Shown one piece after another: positions 1 through 5,781 of a DNA stretch of 5,781 nucleotides. The notes beneath the pieces were generated by a model. That model made no database searches, had not been told where the DNA came from, and saw only the letters and a program-made list of their open reading frames with translations. The position numbers and the translations under genes are program-made. The stretch is from Alphaproteobacteria bacterium MarineAlpha6_Bin2 (GTDB lineage: Bacteria; Pseudomonadota; Alphaproteobacteria; GCA-002720895): assembly GCA_002937815.1 (NCBI GenBank), contig PTKQ01000027.1:1-5781 (forward strand), read 5' to 3'. Each line of letters starts with the position of its first letter. Positions within the stretch are counted from its first letter, which is position 1.

Positions 1-75
1 CAATGTAATTAATAAAATAAAAAATATAAATCTTTTTGGATAATTTAAAATCCAATCAATTAAAGAAGTAAACAT
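1..75 (-). CDS. Partial CDS: N-terminus of a probable integral membrane protein (possibly RND/MMPL-type)
   Basis: An ATG on the minus strand at 75-73 opens a frame that stays open to the window edge and gives 25 residues, beginning MFTSLIDWILNYPKRF and continuing into a run of hydrophobic residues (IFFILLITL). A short amphipathic stretch, then a positively charged PKR, then an uninterrupted hydrophobic helix is the usual start of a polytopic inner-membrane protein. N-termini of RND/MMPL-family exporters look like this, but 25 residues cannot prove the family. It lies 31 bases after the stop of the HEXXH gene on the same strand, so it may belong to the same transcript. No Shine-Dalgarno sequence is visible. 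It could also be a chance open stretch in AT-rich DNA, but the coherent charge and hydrophobicity pattern argues against that. Confidence 0.5.
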   Translation of the reverse strand, partial: MFTSLIDWILNYPKRFIFFILLITL

Positions 76-106
76 ATTTAAAATTTTATATCAAAAAAAA
101 CTATGT

Positions 107-637
107 TTAAGATTTTTTATTTTTTGATTTATTTATAAATTGATCAATCCACCCAGGATCATTAACGCATCTTCCAAAAGAAATACTTTTACAACACCTT
201 GGTTTATAATATTTATCATGTTTTTTTCTATATTTTTCGTATTCGTTTCCTCTGTAAATATGTTCTAATAGTGTTGCTTGTTGTTCTTTATATGTAAATC
301 TTACTTTCTCACTATCATTAGTATCTTCAAAAGCATTATTATAATCTTGCCAAAAATGTACTAATTCATGTAATAAAATCGTTCTTATGCAAAGATTATT
401 AACTGGATCAACCCCTTCGATAAGATACAAAACTTCTTTACCATTGATCTGGTTTTTTGTTGGATACCAACCTACAATCGCGCATGGTTTCCCGCATGCT
501 TTTTGTGATAATTTTTTTTGAGACTCAAATTTTATCTCTGGAAGATAATTAGGCATTTGATAATTTGCTCCAATTGAACCTAAATGAGCATTAATCCAAA
601 TAAAAAGTGCTGTCATCGTAGAATGTAAGGGATCCAT
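107..637 (-). CDS. Putative HEXXH zinc metallopeptidase-like protein, 176 aa
   Basis: The protein carries a zincin motif, ILLHELVHFWQ, with H90, E91 and H94 (HEXXH). H90 and H94 would bind zinc and E91 would be the catalytic base. A third ligand is not certain; E118 in YKEQQAT, on the following helix, is a candidate. Upstream are a Cys pair (C48GKPC52) and C83. C148, C149 and C157 lie near the C-terminus, so disulfides or metal binding are possible. No clear signal peptide or membrane helix is seen, although residues 8-20 are moderately hydrophobic. It resembles small uncharacterised bacterial HELVH proteins of the DUF6647 kind, from memory of that family's pattern. The ATG at 637 lies 15 bases after the fhcC stop, which suggests co-transcription with the fhc genes. 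No Shine-Dalgarno sequence is visible, and the in-frame ATG at 616 (M8) is an alternative start. Substrate and role are unknown. Confidence 0.8.
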   Translation of the reverse strand: MDPLHSTMTALFIWINAHLGSIGANYQMPNYLPEIKFESQKKLSQKACGKPCAIVGWYPTKNQINGKEVLYLIEGVDPVNNLCIRTILLHELVHFWQDYNNAFEDTNDSEKVRFTYKEQQATLLEHIYRGNEYEKYRKKHDKYYKPRCCKSISFGRCVNDPGWIDQFINKSKNKKS

Positions 638-652
638 AAAAAATATAAAAAT

Positions 653-1459
653 TTAATTTAAAATCAATACTTCACCTTTGCCTGCACAAGAAATATCACC
701 CACAAATTTCGTAACATAATTTGTAGGAAAAATATTTTTAAATTCACTATTTAATTTTTCTAAATAAAACTGATATATTTTTAAAAATAAATAATTATTT
801 TTTCCACTATATTGAAAGCATGATGGAAGTATACATTTCTTCTTTAAAATAATCGTTCCTCTTTTCATTAAAAGACCTAGATTAGATCCTATTTTTCCAT
901 TTATAATTATTGTTCCTGCAATCATTTGCGAAGCAATATAGTTTTTGACATCCCCTTTAACAAAAATAACCCCTGCTCTCATCTTAAATGCCAAACGGTT
1001 ACCGGCGTGTCCTTGAACAAAAACTCTGCCACCAGACATTCCTATTTTTTCTTCTTGATTAGGGCTACCTAAGTAATCCCCGACATTTTTTTTTATTAAA
1101 ATATCACCTCCTTTTAATGAACATGCTGTAAAATTACCTGATGATCCATTAATTATTATTTTTCCATTTTCCATTTTGTTTCCAAGATACTCCCCAACAT
1201 TTCCATTCACAATAATTTCTCCTTCTTTCATAGAATCACCAATATAATCACACTTACTAAGATTGCCTTTAAAAACAATTCCTTTATTTAACTTTCCTTG
1301 AAAAGAAAAAAAATCAGATAATTTTTTTTCTTCATTTCCATAAAAAATATTTATGTTCTTTAAGTTGTTTTGTTTATTTTTTATTTTATCAGGAACAATA
1401 GCACTGAGATTTAAACGAAAAATTAATTTTTTTTTTAATCTCAAAATTAAATAACTCAT
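653..1459 (-). CDS. fhcC: Formyltransferase/hydrolase complex subunit C (FhcC)
   Basis: FhcC is a structural subunit of the bacterial Fhc complex, related to archaeal FwdC/FmdC and to the C-terminal domain of glutamate synthase. Residues about 60-207 contain successive repeats of roughly 17-20 residues with Gly-rich turns (for example GEIIVNGNVGEYLG and GTIIINGKIGSNLG), expected to form a right-handed beta-helix. The N-terminus (LRLKKK..FRLNLSAIVPDKI) and the C-terminal GDISCAGKGEVLIL match the ends expected for FhcC, so the 268-residue protein looks complete. In the family this subunit helps hold the complex together and position the methylofuran polyglutamate chain; that is established for Methylorubrum, not shown here. 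The start is supported by AAGGAA nine bases upstream and by the ATGA overlap with the fhcD stop, implying translational coupling. Confidence 0.95.
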   Translation of the reverse strand: MSYLILRLKKKLIFRLNLSAIVPDKIKNKQNNLKNINIFYGNEEKKLSDFFSFQGKLNKGIVFKGNLSKCDYIGDSMKEGEIIVNGNVGEYLGNKMENGKIIINGSSGNFTACSLKGGDILIKKNVGDYLGSPNQEEKIGMSGGRVFVQGHAGNRLAFKMRAGVIFVKGDVKNYIASQMIAGTIIINGKIGSNLGLLMKRGTIILKKKCILPSCFQYSGKNNYLFLKIYQFYLEKLNSEFKNIFPTNYVTKFVGDISCAGKGEVLILN

Positions 1460-2349
1460 GTCATTATTTTCCTTAAATGAAAATGGTATTTTCCTAGTTT
1501 GCCACCATAATTACCAGCAGAAATAGCCAAAATTCCTTTATTAGATTTTCTACAAACTGAAATAATTCCTTTTTTTATTGCTTTAATAATGTCTTCTTGA
1601 TAAATGCCATCAATAACAATCTCTAAAACTGATTCGATCTCTTTATTTAAATTTGTTTTTGTTAATCCTTTTAAAGTCGGGCAATAAACATCATTAATCG
1701 AAGCAATAAGATTTTTATATTTAGAACCTACTTTAGAGCCTGAACGAACTATGCCACCAGGAAAAGGTAAAATAATATTTTCAACTTTGTTCATCTCTTT
1801 TACTGCGATCTCGCTAGCTTTTAAAACATTCTCTCTTGATGACCCGAGAATTAATATGTTGCCACCGCCTATTGCTGGTACAATACTTGTCTTTTCTTCA
1901 ATAACAAATTCTCCATCCATAACAGGAATTCTCCAAAAACGTTTATTGCCAATCTTTTTTGATATTTGAAAACCATCCCCAAAATATCGGAGAGATTGTC
2001 CTAAACTTATTTTTTCATTGGATTCTAATCCAGAAAAACAAGCTGTTGTGGGTGTTGTTAAAACACATTGCCCTACTCTTCTTAGAACCTGCTTAGCTAG
2101 ACTTTTGCTGTCCATTGCAAAAAGAAGTACAGATGCCCCTGGTCTCCCATCTGGTGTTAATGTTGCTTTCATTTCTTTTTCAATACCTCCTTCACAACCA
2201 CAAGCAATTACCGAAGTTGCAAATCCAGTCATGCTTTCAACAGCTTTTAAAACCCAATATTTTGTTTCTGCTGTGATAATAAGCCTTACAGCTTTCATTG
2301 GAAATGCCTCAGCAAAAGTATTTTCTATTTTTATTCCATTAATAATCAT
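1456..2349 (-). CDS. fhcD: Formylmethanofuran--tetrahydromethanopterin formyltransferase (FhcD/Ftr)
   Basis: This cytoplasmic enzyme moves the formyl group between N5-formyl-H4MPT and methylofuran (methanofuran in archaea), working in the direction of formyl-methylofuran in methylotrophs. Family blocks are intact from end to end: TFAEAFPMKA (11-20), VIACGCEGGI (47-56), TPDGRPG (65-71), RVGQCVL (91-97), RYFGDGFQI (121-129), WRIPVMDGEF (139-148), PFPGGIVRSGSKVGSKY (195-211), and NYGGKLG..HFHLR near the end. E243 in LEIVIDG sits where the family's proposed catalytic glutamate lies. I chose the ATG at 2349 because the protein then begins MIING, as family members do, giving 297 aa. A GTG at 2358 would add three residues. 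Neither start has a good Shine-Dalgarno sequence. It overlaps the end of fhcA by 11 bases. GC content is visibly higher than in its neighbours, probably because the sequence is so conserved. Confidence 0.97.
   Translation of the reverse strand: MIINGIKIENTFAEAFPMKAVRLIITAETKYWVLKAVESMTGFATSVIACGCEGGIEKEMKATLTPDGRPGASVLLFAMDSKSLAKQVLRRVGQCVLTTPTTACFSGLESNEKISLGQSLRYFGDGFQISKKIGNKRFWRIPVMDGEFVIEEKTSIVPAIGGGNILILGSSRENVLKASEIAVKEMNKVENIILPFPGGIVRSGSKVGSKYKNLIASINDVYCPTLKGLTKTNLNKEIESVLEIVIDGIYQEDIIKAIKKGIISVCRKSNKGILAISAGNYGGKLGKYHFHLRKIMT
1469..1474 (-). promoter_or_regulatory. Shine-Dalgarno sequence of fhcC
   Basis: AAGGAA on the minus strand, nine bases before the fhcC ATG at 1459 and inside the last codons of fhcD. 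It is the best ribosome binding site in the window and fixes the fhcC start. Confidence 0.7.
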
Positions 2350-4003
2350 TTCTATCACATAGAATATTTTCTATTTCTATTCCATGGTCCCAAAGTTCTT
2401 GGTTTTGTATTTTAAAATTTTGCATTTTTCTACCAATATATTTTTCAAAGTATGAACTAATTTCTTTTTCAATATTTCTATCATAATCTGTTTGTGCTAT
2501 ATAAAATTTTCCATTAAAAACTTTTTTTATTTTTCCATTTTTTACAACTATTTCACCATCTTTAATAACCATATATGGATTTTCAAACATTTTTTCTTTG
2601 TCATCCATTTCAGAATAAACTGTAATATTTGCTTTGGCTCCAATTCCTAAATGACCAGTATTTTTTAGACCTAAAACTTTTGCAGGACCAGCTCTAGTCA
2701 TAACTGCTATATCATACAAACTATATTCTCTTTTTAGACTTGATAAAATTGAATTTTTTTGAGCATACTTATTAATTTTAGAAAATTCATCATTTCTAAA
2801 TGATCTATCCATCAACAATTTTATTAATTTAGGATAAGCTGTAAACGCAGCACCATTTGGATGATCGGTTGTTAAATAAATTCTCCAAGGATCTTTAATT
2901 AAAAGAAATAATTCTAAACCTATGGCCCATTGAAGAGAATGAACAAAATTTTTATCTTGATATTTAAACGGAACTATTCCACAACCAGCCTCACACTCAA
3001 TATCTACGCAAATCCATTTTTTTGGATGAGCAAAGTGATGATTTCTATATTGGCTCATTGTATCGGCTGAAGCAGTAACTGTTTGGGCAAACATTATTTG
3101 TCCTACATCACAAGTGATATTTTTATTTTTATTAATTTCTTCTGCTAAAATACTTGCGCCTGAAGAAAATTTTCTATCCCCTTCATTATTATATGAGTGA
3201 TATTGGATATGAGTTAAATGCATAGGTTTGCCTTCTACAGCATTTATTTGTTTTACAGTCGTTTTTATGTTACCAGGAACTCCTAAATTACAACCGTGGA
3301 CATGTATTGGGTGAGGCGCTTTTAGATCAATTAAAGATTTAGTTAAAACTTTTAGTATTGATCTTGGAGTAATGCCATATTTTTTATTTTTTTCATCAAG
3401 GTCTAATTCTCTTTGATTGAATTTAAAAGCATTTATTCCCCCAGGATTTACAATTTTAATTCCTAAACTTTTTGTTGATTGAATTATCCAAGCAACATAA
3501 TCATTAATTTTTTTTTGATCAGTTTTTTTTTGAATTAATTTTAATAAAAAATCATCATTACTTAAAACTGTATAAGTTCCTTTATCAATTAAAGGTATGT
3601 CATTCATTTCAATTATTGCTGATCTAGCATTAGAAGGCAGAGTAGCTGGTTCAAAAACTGTTGTATATCCTAATTTGGCATATTTATATCCTATATGAAA
3701 AGAACTACAAGTTCCCAAGCCAGAACCAGATCTTAATTTATTCGAGGATGAATATAAATATTTTCTGTGTTCTTCAGGTAAAAGTAATCTTGCTAAATTA
3801 ACTTTTCCACCAGCTATATGACTATGAATGTCAATGCCACCAGACATAATGATTTTATTTTTAAGATTAATTATTTTAGATATTTTTTCATTACGCTTAG
3901 GTTTATCAATAATTGTTCCATTTTTTATAAATAAATCTTTAATTTTTCCATTAATTTTATTAGTTGGATCGTAGATTCTTGCGTTTTCTAATTTAGTTAT
4001 CAT
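2339..4003 (-). CDS. fhcA: Formyltransferase/hydrolase complex subunit A (FhcA), amidohydrolase
   Basis: FhcA is the hydrolytic subunit, a member of the amidohydrolase superfamily with a binuclear metal site. In bacteria it cleaves formyl-methylofuran to formate and methylofuran. The ligands expected from FwdA are present: H60 and H62 in GGIDIHSHIAGGK, K183 in GIKIVNPGG as the probable carboxylated lysine, histidines in HPIHVHGCNLG (231-241) and MHLTHIQYHSY (261-271), and D380 in LTTDHPNG. The C-terminal part (about residues 435-500) returns to the small beta-domain typical of amidohydrolases (ARAGPAK-like TRAGPAKVLGL, GIGAKANITVY, VIKDGEIVVKNG). At 554 aa it looks full length. The start at 4003 overlaps the fhcB stop as ATGA and is preceded by GAGAG nine bases upstream. 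All key residues appear intact, so an active hydrolase is inferred. Confidence 0.96.
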   Translation of the reverse strand: MITKLENARIYDPTNKINGKIKDLFIKNGTIIDKPKRNEKISKIINLKNKIIMSGGIDIHSHIAGGKVNLARLLLPEEHRKYLYSSSNKLRSGSGLGTCSSFHIGYKYAKLGYTTVFEPATLPSNARSAIIEMNDIPLIDKGTYTVLSNDDFLLKLIQKKTDQKKINDYVAWIIQSTKSLGIKIVNPGGINAFKFNQRELDLDEKNKKYGITPRSILKVLTKSLIDLKAPHPIHVHGCNLGVPGNIKTTVKQINAVEGKPMHLTHIQYHSYNNEGDRKFSSGASILAEEINKNKNITCDVGQIMFAQTVTASADTMSQYRNHHFAHPKKWICVDIECEAGCGIVPFKYQDKNFVHSLQWAIGLELFLLIKDPWRIYLTTDHPNGAAFTAYPKLIKLLMDRSFRNDEFSKINKYAQKNSILSSLKREYSLYDIAVMTRAGPAKVLGLKNTGHLGIGAKANITVYSEMDDKEKMFENPYMVIKDGEIVVKNGKIKKVFNGKFYIAQTDYDRNIEKEISSYFEKYIGRKMQNFKIQNQELWDHGIEIENILCDRNDY

Positions 4004-5232
4004 TGAAATTGTCTCTCTTTCACTTTATTTAAAACTTGATCAACACTTGGTAGTGAAATGTTTCTTACTTTTTTTAACGGCGCTGTAACTACCTTATCTA
4101 ATCTTATTAAATGGCTATTGTAATCTAATCCTGGTGTACCTACCGGTATAAAAACATCGACATTCTTTTTTTGCGGATGTGTAGGAATACCAATTAAAAC
4201 AGTTTTAATTTTTTTATTAATAATAATCTTTTTTTCATTAAAAGAATTTATCCATATAACTAAATCTATTTCTTTATTATCTATTAATCTCTTAGTTGAA
4301 AATAGGTTAACGTCATGAACTGGAAAACCATTTTGAAAACTAGTTCTAATAGGAAAACCTGTCTGCCACAACATAACCTCGTTAACTGTTAAAATATGAT
4401 CAGAACCTGATAAAGATAATCCTGAAAATCTTGTAAATTTATTTAACTCTTGAATAAGTAAAGTTATTTCAGTTACAATTAAATCATTAATATTATTATC
4501 AAGTTCACTGACAGACCATAAAATAGATCCATAATTTGTTTGTTTTAATAATTTTAAAAAATTTAATAATCTTCTATCTTTTATCTCTAAAACTTCCGAA
4601 TTAATAGAATTTCTAATTCTAGATAAAAAATTTAACAAGTTAACTGAATCTAATTTAATGTGTTCAAAACTTATTTTTTTTATGTTCTTATATAAAAATT
4701 GTGGAACTTTAGATCCAATAAAAACAATTTTTCTTTTTTTTAAATTATTAATTGTATCTTTTGGAAAAATATACTTTTCAAATAACCTAGGTGCAGTATC
4801 ATAAGATGATTGAATTATAATAATTGTATCCGATCTATTTTTTAATTCTGATAAGGTTAAAAAAAAACCACCTAACTCCTGAACGCTCTTTATATTTTTT
4901 ACATAACTGTCCCCAGAAAAATGATCAACAATGCACTTATATATATCAGCAATCTCAAGTGTAGCTTTTGTTCCTTTAATATCCGTTCCCATTCCTGCAA
5001 ATAAAGTGGATTTACTTTTTTTTATTAAAATTGATAGATTTTCAATTGCTTGTGAAATATTAGTTTTTTGTCCATTTATTCTTGGGAATTGTTCTTTAAT
5101 TTCTCTTTTTAATGAACTTAACAATAATGGGCAACTAGTATTTAATGGTTTAAGATTATTATTTTTAGTTTCTAATTGAATATCGTCACACAACAAAGAA
5201 CAAAATGGACATGTGAAGTTAATGTTTTTCAT
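4000..5232 (-). CDS. fhcB: Formyltransferase/hydrolase complex subunit B (FhcB), degenerate formate dehydrogenase-like subunit
   Basis: FhcB is related to FwdB/FmdB, the molybdopterin subunit of archaeal formylmethanofuran dehydrogenase, but in methylotrophs it is a non-catalytic scaffold. Family features are FAGMGTDIKGTKATLEIADIY (78-98, given here as a landmark), VQELGGFFLTLSELKNRSDTI (117-137) and VFIPVGTPGLD near the C-terminus. Where FwdB has the Mo/W-ligating Cys (SVCHG-like), this protein reads HFSGDS (104-109), so redox catalysis is not expected. An N-terminal Cys cluster, C8-x2-C11-x3-C15 plus C34, is kept and looks like a 4Fe-4S site. The 410-residue length is near that of the archaeal relatives. 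The ATG at 5232 lacks a Shine-Dalgarno sequence and follows a very U-rich leader, 27 bases after the pterin dehydratase-like gene. Codon use is strongly A/T-biased and the protein is the most divergent of the four subunits. Confidence 0.9.
   Translation of the reverse strand: MKNINFTCPFCSLLCDDIQLETKNNNLKPLNTSCPLLLSSLKREIKEQFPRINGQKTNISQAIENLSILIKKSKSTLFAGMGTDIKGTKATLEIADIYKCIVDHFSGDSYVKNIKSVQELGGFFLTLSELKNRSDTIIIIQSSYDTAPRLFEKYIFPKDTINNLKKRKIVFIGSKVPQFLYKNIKKISFEHIKLDSVNLLNFLSRIRNSINSEVLEIKDRRLLNFLKLLKQTNYGSILWSVSELDNNINDLIVTEITLLIQELNKFTRFSGLSLSGSDHILTVNEVMLWQTGFPIRTSFQNGFPVHDVNLFSTKRLIDNKEIDLVIWINSFNEKKIIINKKIKTVLIGIPTHPQKKNVDVFIPVGTPGLDYNSHLIRLDKVVTAPLKKVRNISLPSVDQVLNKVKERQFQ
4013..4017 (-). 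promoter_or_regulatory. Shine-Dalgarno sequence of fhcA
   Basis: GAGAG on the minus strand, nine bases before the fhcA ATG at 4003 and inside the last codons of fhcB, supports that start and the coupled ATGA junction. Confidence 0.6.
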
Positions 5233-5237
5233 ATAAC

Positions 5238-5259
5238 AAAAAAAAGAAAAAAAAAAAAA
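5238..5259. repeat. Homopolymer tract between the pterin dehydratase-like gene and fhcB
   Basis: Eight A's, one G and thirteen A's on the plus strand become a U12+ tract, C and U8 in the minus-strand transcript just before the fhcB start. No stable GC-rich hairpin precedes it, so it is not a standard intrinsic terminator. It replaces any Shine-Dalgarno sequence for fhcB and could serve as a U-rich ribosome (S1) landing site. It is also a likely slippage site for polymerase or sequencing. Confidence 0.6.
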
Positions 5260-5637
5260 TTATTTATCGTATTTTATATACGAAAATCTTTGATCACTTT
5301 TAGGCGTGCCTTCTAACGAACTATCTTCTTTGGAAGGATCCCATTGTATAGTATTTTCTATTTTTTTTGCAAGTTCAAAGTCTTTATCTGTTATTCCTTT
5401 AGCTGCGTGATTAGTTAAACGAACTTCAACCCATGCATAAGATGCTGTAATATCAGGATGATGCCATGCAGCCTCTGCTAAATGTCCAACTGTATTAATT
5501 ACCATTAAAGTAGACTTCCAATTTTGAGTTTTATATTTTCTTTTAATCCAATTACCCTCGTAAATCCATAAAGGTAATTCTTTTTTTAGCCTATCATTTA
5601 TTTCAACTTCGTTATAAACTTTATCATCTTTTCCCAT
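5260..5637 (-). CDS. Pterin-4a-carbinolamine dehydratase-like protein
   Basis: The 125-residue protein has the signature of pterin-4a-carbinolamine dehydratase (PCD/DCoH): E55-x3-H59-H60-P61-D62, Y67, LTNH with H77, then GITDKDFELA (81-90). These histidines form the dehydratase site in characterised members. Unlike a minimal PCD of about 95-110 residues it has a tail after the last helix (WDPSKEDSSLEGTP..RFSYIKYD, from residue 99), which I recall from PCD homologues that lie in H4MPT gene clusters. A role in handling the pterin cofactor is therefore inferred from context; no aromatic amino acid hydroxylase is visible that would call for the classical reaction. It is the first gene of the minus-strand run, 27 bases before fhcB. 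The ATG at 5637 is preceded by a weak GAG nine bases upstream; the ATG at 5651 is out of frame. Confidence 0.9.
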   Translation of the reverse strand: MGKDDKVYNEVEINDRLKKELPLWIYEGNWIKRKYKTQNWKSTLMVINTVGHLAEAAWHHPDITASYAWVEVRLTNHAAKGITDKDFELAKKIENTIQWDPSKEDSSLEGTPKSDQRFSYIKYDK

Positions 5638-5732
5638 AATTTTTTTCTCATATGTGTTTTCTTATTAAAAATAAAAAAATATACTTATTGATATTCTAAT
5701 TAAGAATTTTAACGAAATAAATTAAAATTTAA
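5638..5732. promoter_or_regulatory. Divergent intergenic region with presumed promoters for both gene sets
   Basis: These 95 bases separate the divergent starts of the pterin dehydratase-like gene (minus) and the probable beta-RFAP synthase (plus), so they should hold promoters for both. On the minus strand TTCTTA (5706-5701) and TATATT (5683-5678) are 17 bases apart and would give a leader of about 30 bases; TAGAAT (5698-5693) is another possible -10. On the plus strand TATACT (5680-5685) is a possible -10 without a good -35. In DNA this AT-rich such matches are common, so the individual boxes are weak while the location is sound. Confidence 0.4.
5693..5707. promoter_or_regulatory. Near-palindrome, possible operator
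   Basis: ATTCT and AGAAT flank AATTA, giving a 15-base inverted repeat with six of seven positions paired. It lies in the middle of the divergent intergenic region and overlaps the candidate minus-strand -10 boxes, where a regulator could control both directions. The AT-richness makes a chance match likely. Confidence 0.2.
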
Positions 5733-5781
5733 ATGTTTAAAAAAAATACTATAGAAATTATTTCACCATCAAGGTTACATT
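5733..5781 (+). CDS. mptG: Partial CDS: start of probable beta-ribofuranosylaminobenzene 5'-phosphate synthase
   Basis: A plus-strand ATG at 5733 opens a frame that runs off the window edge, giving MFKKNTIEIISPSRLH. The pattern of alternating hydrophobics followed by (A/S/T)P(A/S)RLH is the usual first beta-strand of beta-RFAP synthase, a GHMP-kinase-fold enzyme that condenses 4-hydroxybenzoate or p-aminobenzoate with phosphoribosyl pyrophosphate in methanopterin synthesis. In methylotrophs this gene lies in the same H4MPT clusters as fhc, so the context agrees. Only 16 residues are visible and no Shine-Dalgarno sequence is seen, so the family call is tentative. Another GHMP-fold protein cannot be ruled out. 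Confidence 0.6.
   Translation, partial: MFKKNTIEIISPSRLH

Noticed and set aside
36..55. Inverted repeat TTGGAT/ATCCAA as a terminator of the operon
   Set aside because: The stem is only six pairs, there is no T-run immediately after it on either strand, and it lies within the likely coding start of the left-edge membrane protein.
1751..1969. Plus-strand open frame of 72 codons
   Set aside because: It lies wholly inside fhcD on the opposite strand, and fhcD is conserved over its full length; this is a shadow frame.
2350..2358. GTG at 2358 as the start of fhcD
   Set aside because: It adds three residues before the family-typical MIING start and has no better ribosome binding site than the ATG at 2349; it remains possible.
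2018..2362. Plus-strand open frame of 114 codons
   Set aside because: It is antisense to the most conserved part of fhcD and has no family resemblance; it is a shadow frame.
4931..5179. Plus-strand open frame of 82 codons with hydrophobic stretches
   Set aside because: It is antisense to the N-terminal part of fhcB, including the Cys cluster region; hydrophobicity arises from AT-rich antisense codons.
5238..5259. Poly-A/T tract as an intrinsic terminator after the pterin dehydratase-like gene
   Set aside because: No GC-containing stem-loop precedes the U-run on the minus strand, so it lacks the hairpin of an intrinsic terminator.
1..5781. tRNA, rRNA, CRISPR array or insertion sequence
   Set aside because: Nearly all bases are taken up by protein-coding frames, and I saw no spaced direct repeats, transposase motifs or terminal inverted repeats.

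Overview
This AT-rich window (by eye well under 35% GC, with very A/T-biased third codon positions and intergenic gaps of at most 95 bases) most likely comes from a bacterium with a small, streamlined genome that oxidises C1 compounds through tetrahydromethanopterin (H4MPT). Its core is a complete set of the four subunits of the formyltransferase/hydrolase complex (Fhc), in the order fhcB-fhcA-fhcD-fhcC on the minus strand. This is the order known from methylotrophic proteobacteria. FhcB lacks the Mo/W-ligating Cys of the archaeal formylmethanofuran dehydrogenase subunit, which argues for a bacterial Fhc hydrolase and against a methanogen enzyme. TGA is read as stop (fhcB and fhcD end in the ATGA overlaps), so the code is standard in this respect. 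The lineage cannot be fixed from this window; an aquatic low-GC methylotroph is an inference.

Layout, right to left in the direction of most transcription. At the right edge (5733-5781, plus strand) a divergent gene begins. Only its first 16 residues are visible, and they resemble the start of beta-ribofuranosylaminobenzene 5'-phosphate synthase, the first committed enzyme of methanopterin synthesis. A 95-base divergent promoter region follows, with a 15-base near-palindrome. Then come, all on the minus strand, a pterin-4a-carbinolamine dehydratase-like gene (5260-5637), fhcB (4000-5232), fhcA (2339-4003), fhcD (1456-2349) and fhcC (653-1459). The four fhc genes overlap each other by 4, 11 and 4 bases. 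A 176-residue HEXXH putative metallopeptidase follows (107-637), and then the first 25 codons of a probable membrane protein (1-75) run off the left edge.

Together the genes describe the late part of H4MPT-linked formaldehyde oxidation. FhcD moves the formyl group from formyl-H4MPT to methylofuran. FhcA hydrolyses formyl-methylofuran to formate. FhcC and FhcB form the scaffold. The pterin dehydratase-like protein and the divergent synthase fit supply or maintenance of the pterin cofactor. The metallopeptidase-like gene and the membrane protein downstream have no obvious place in the pathway and are the least explained part of the window.
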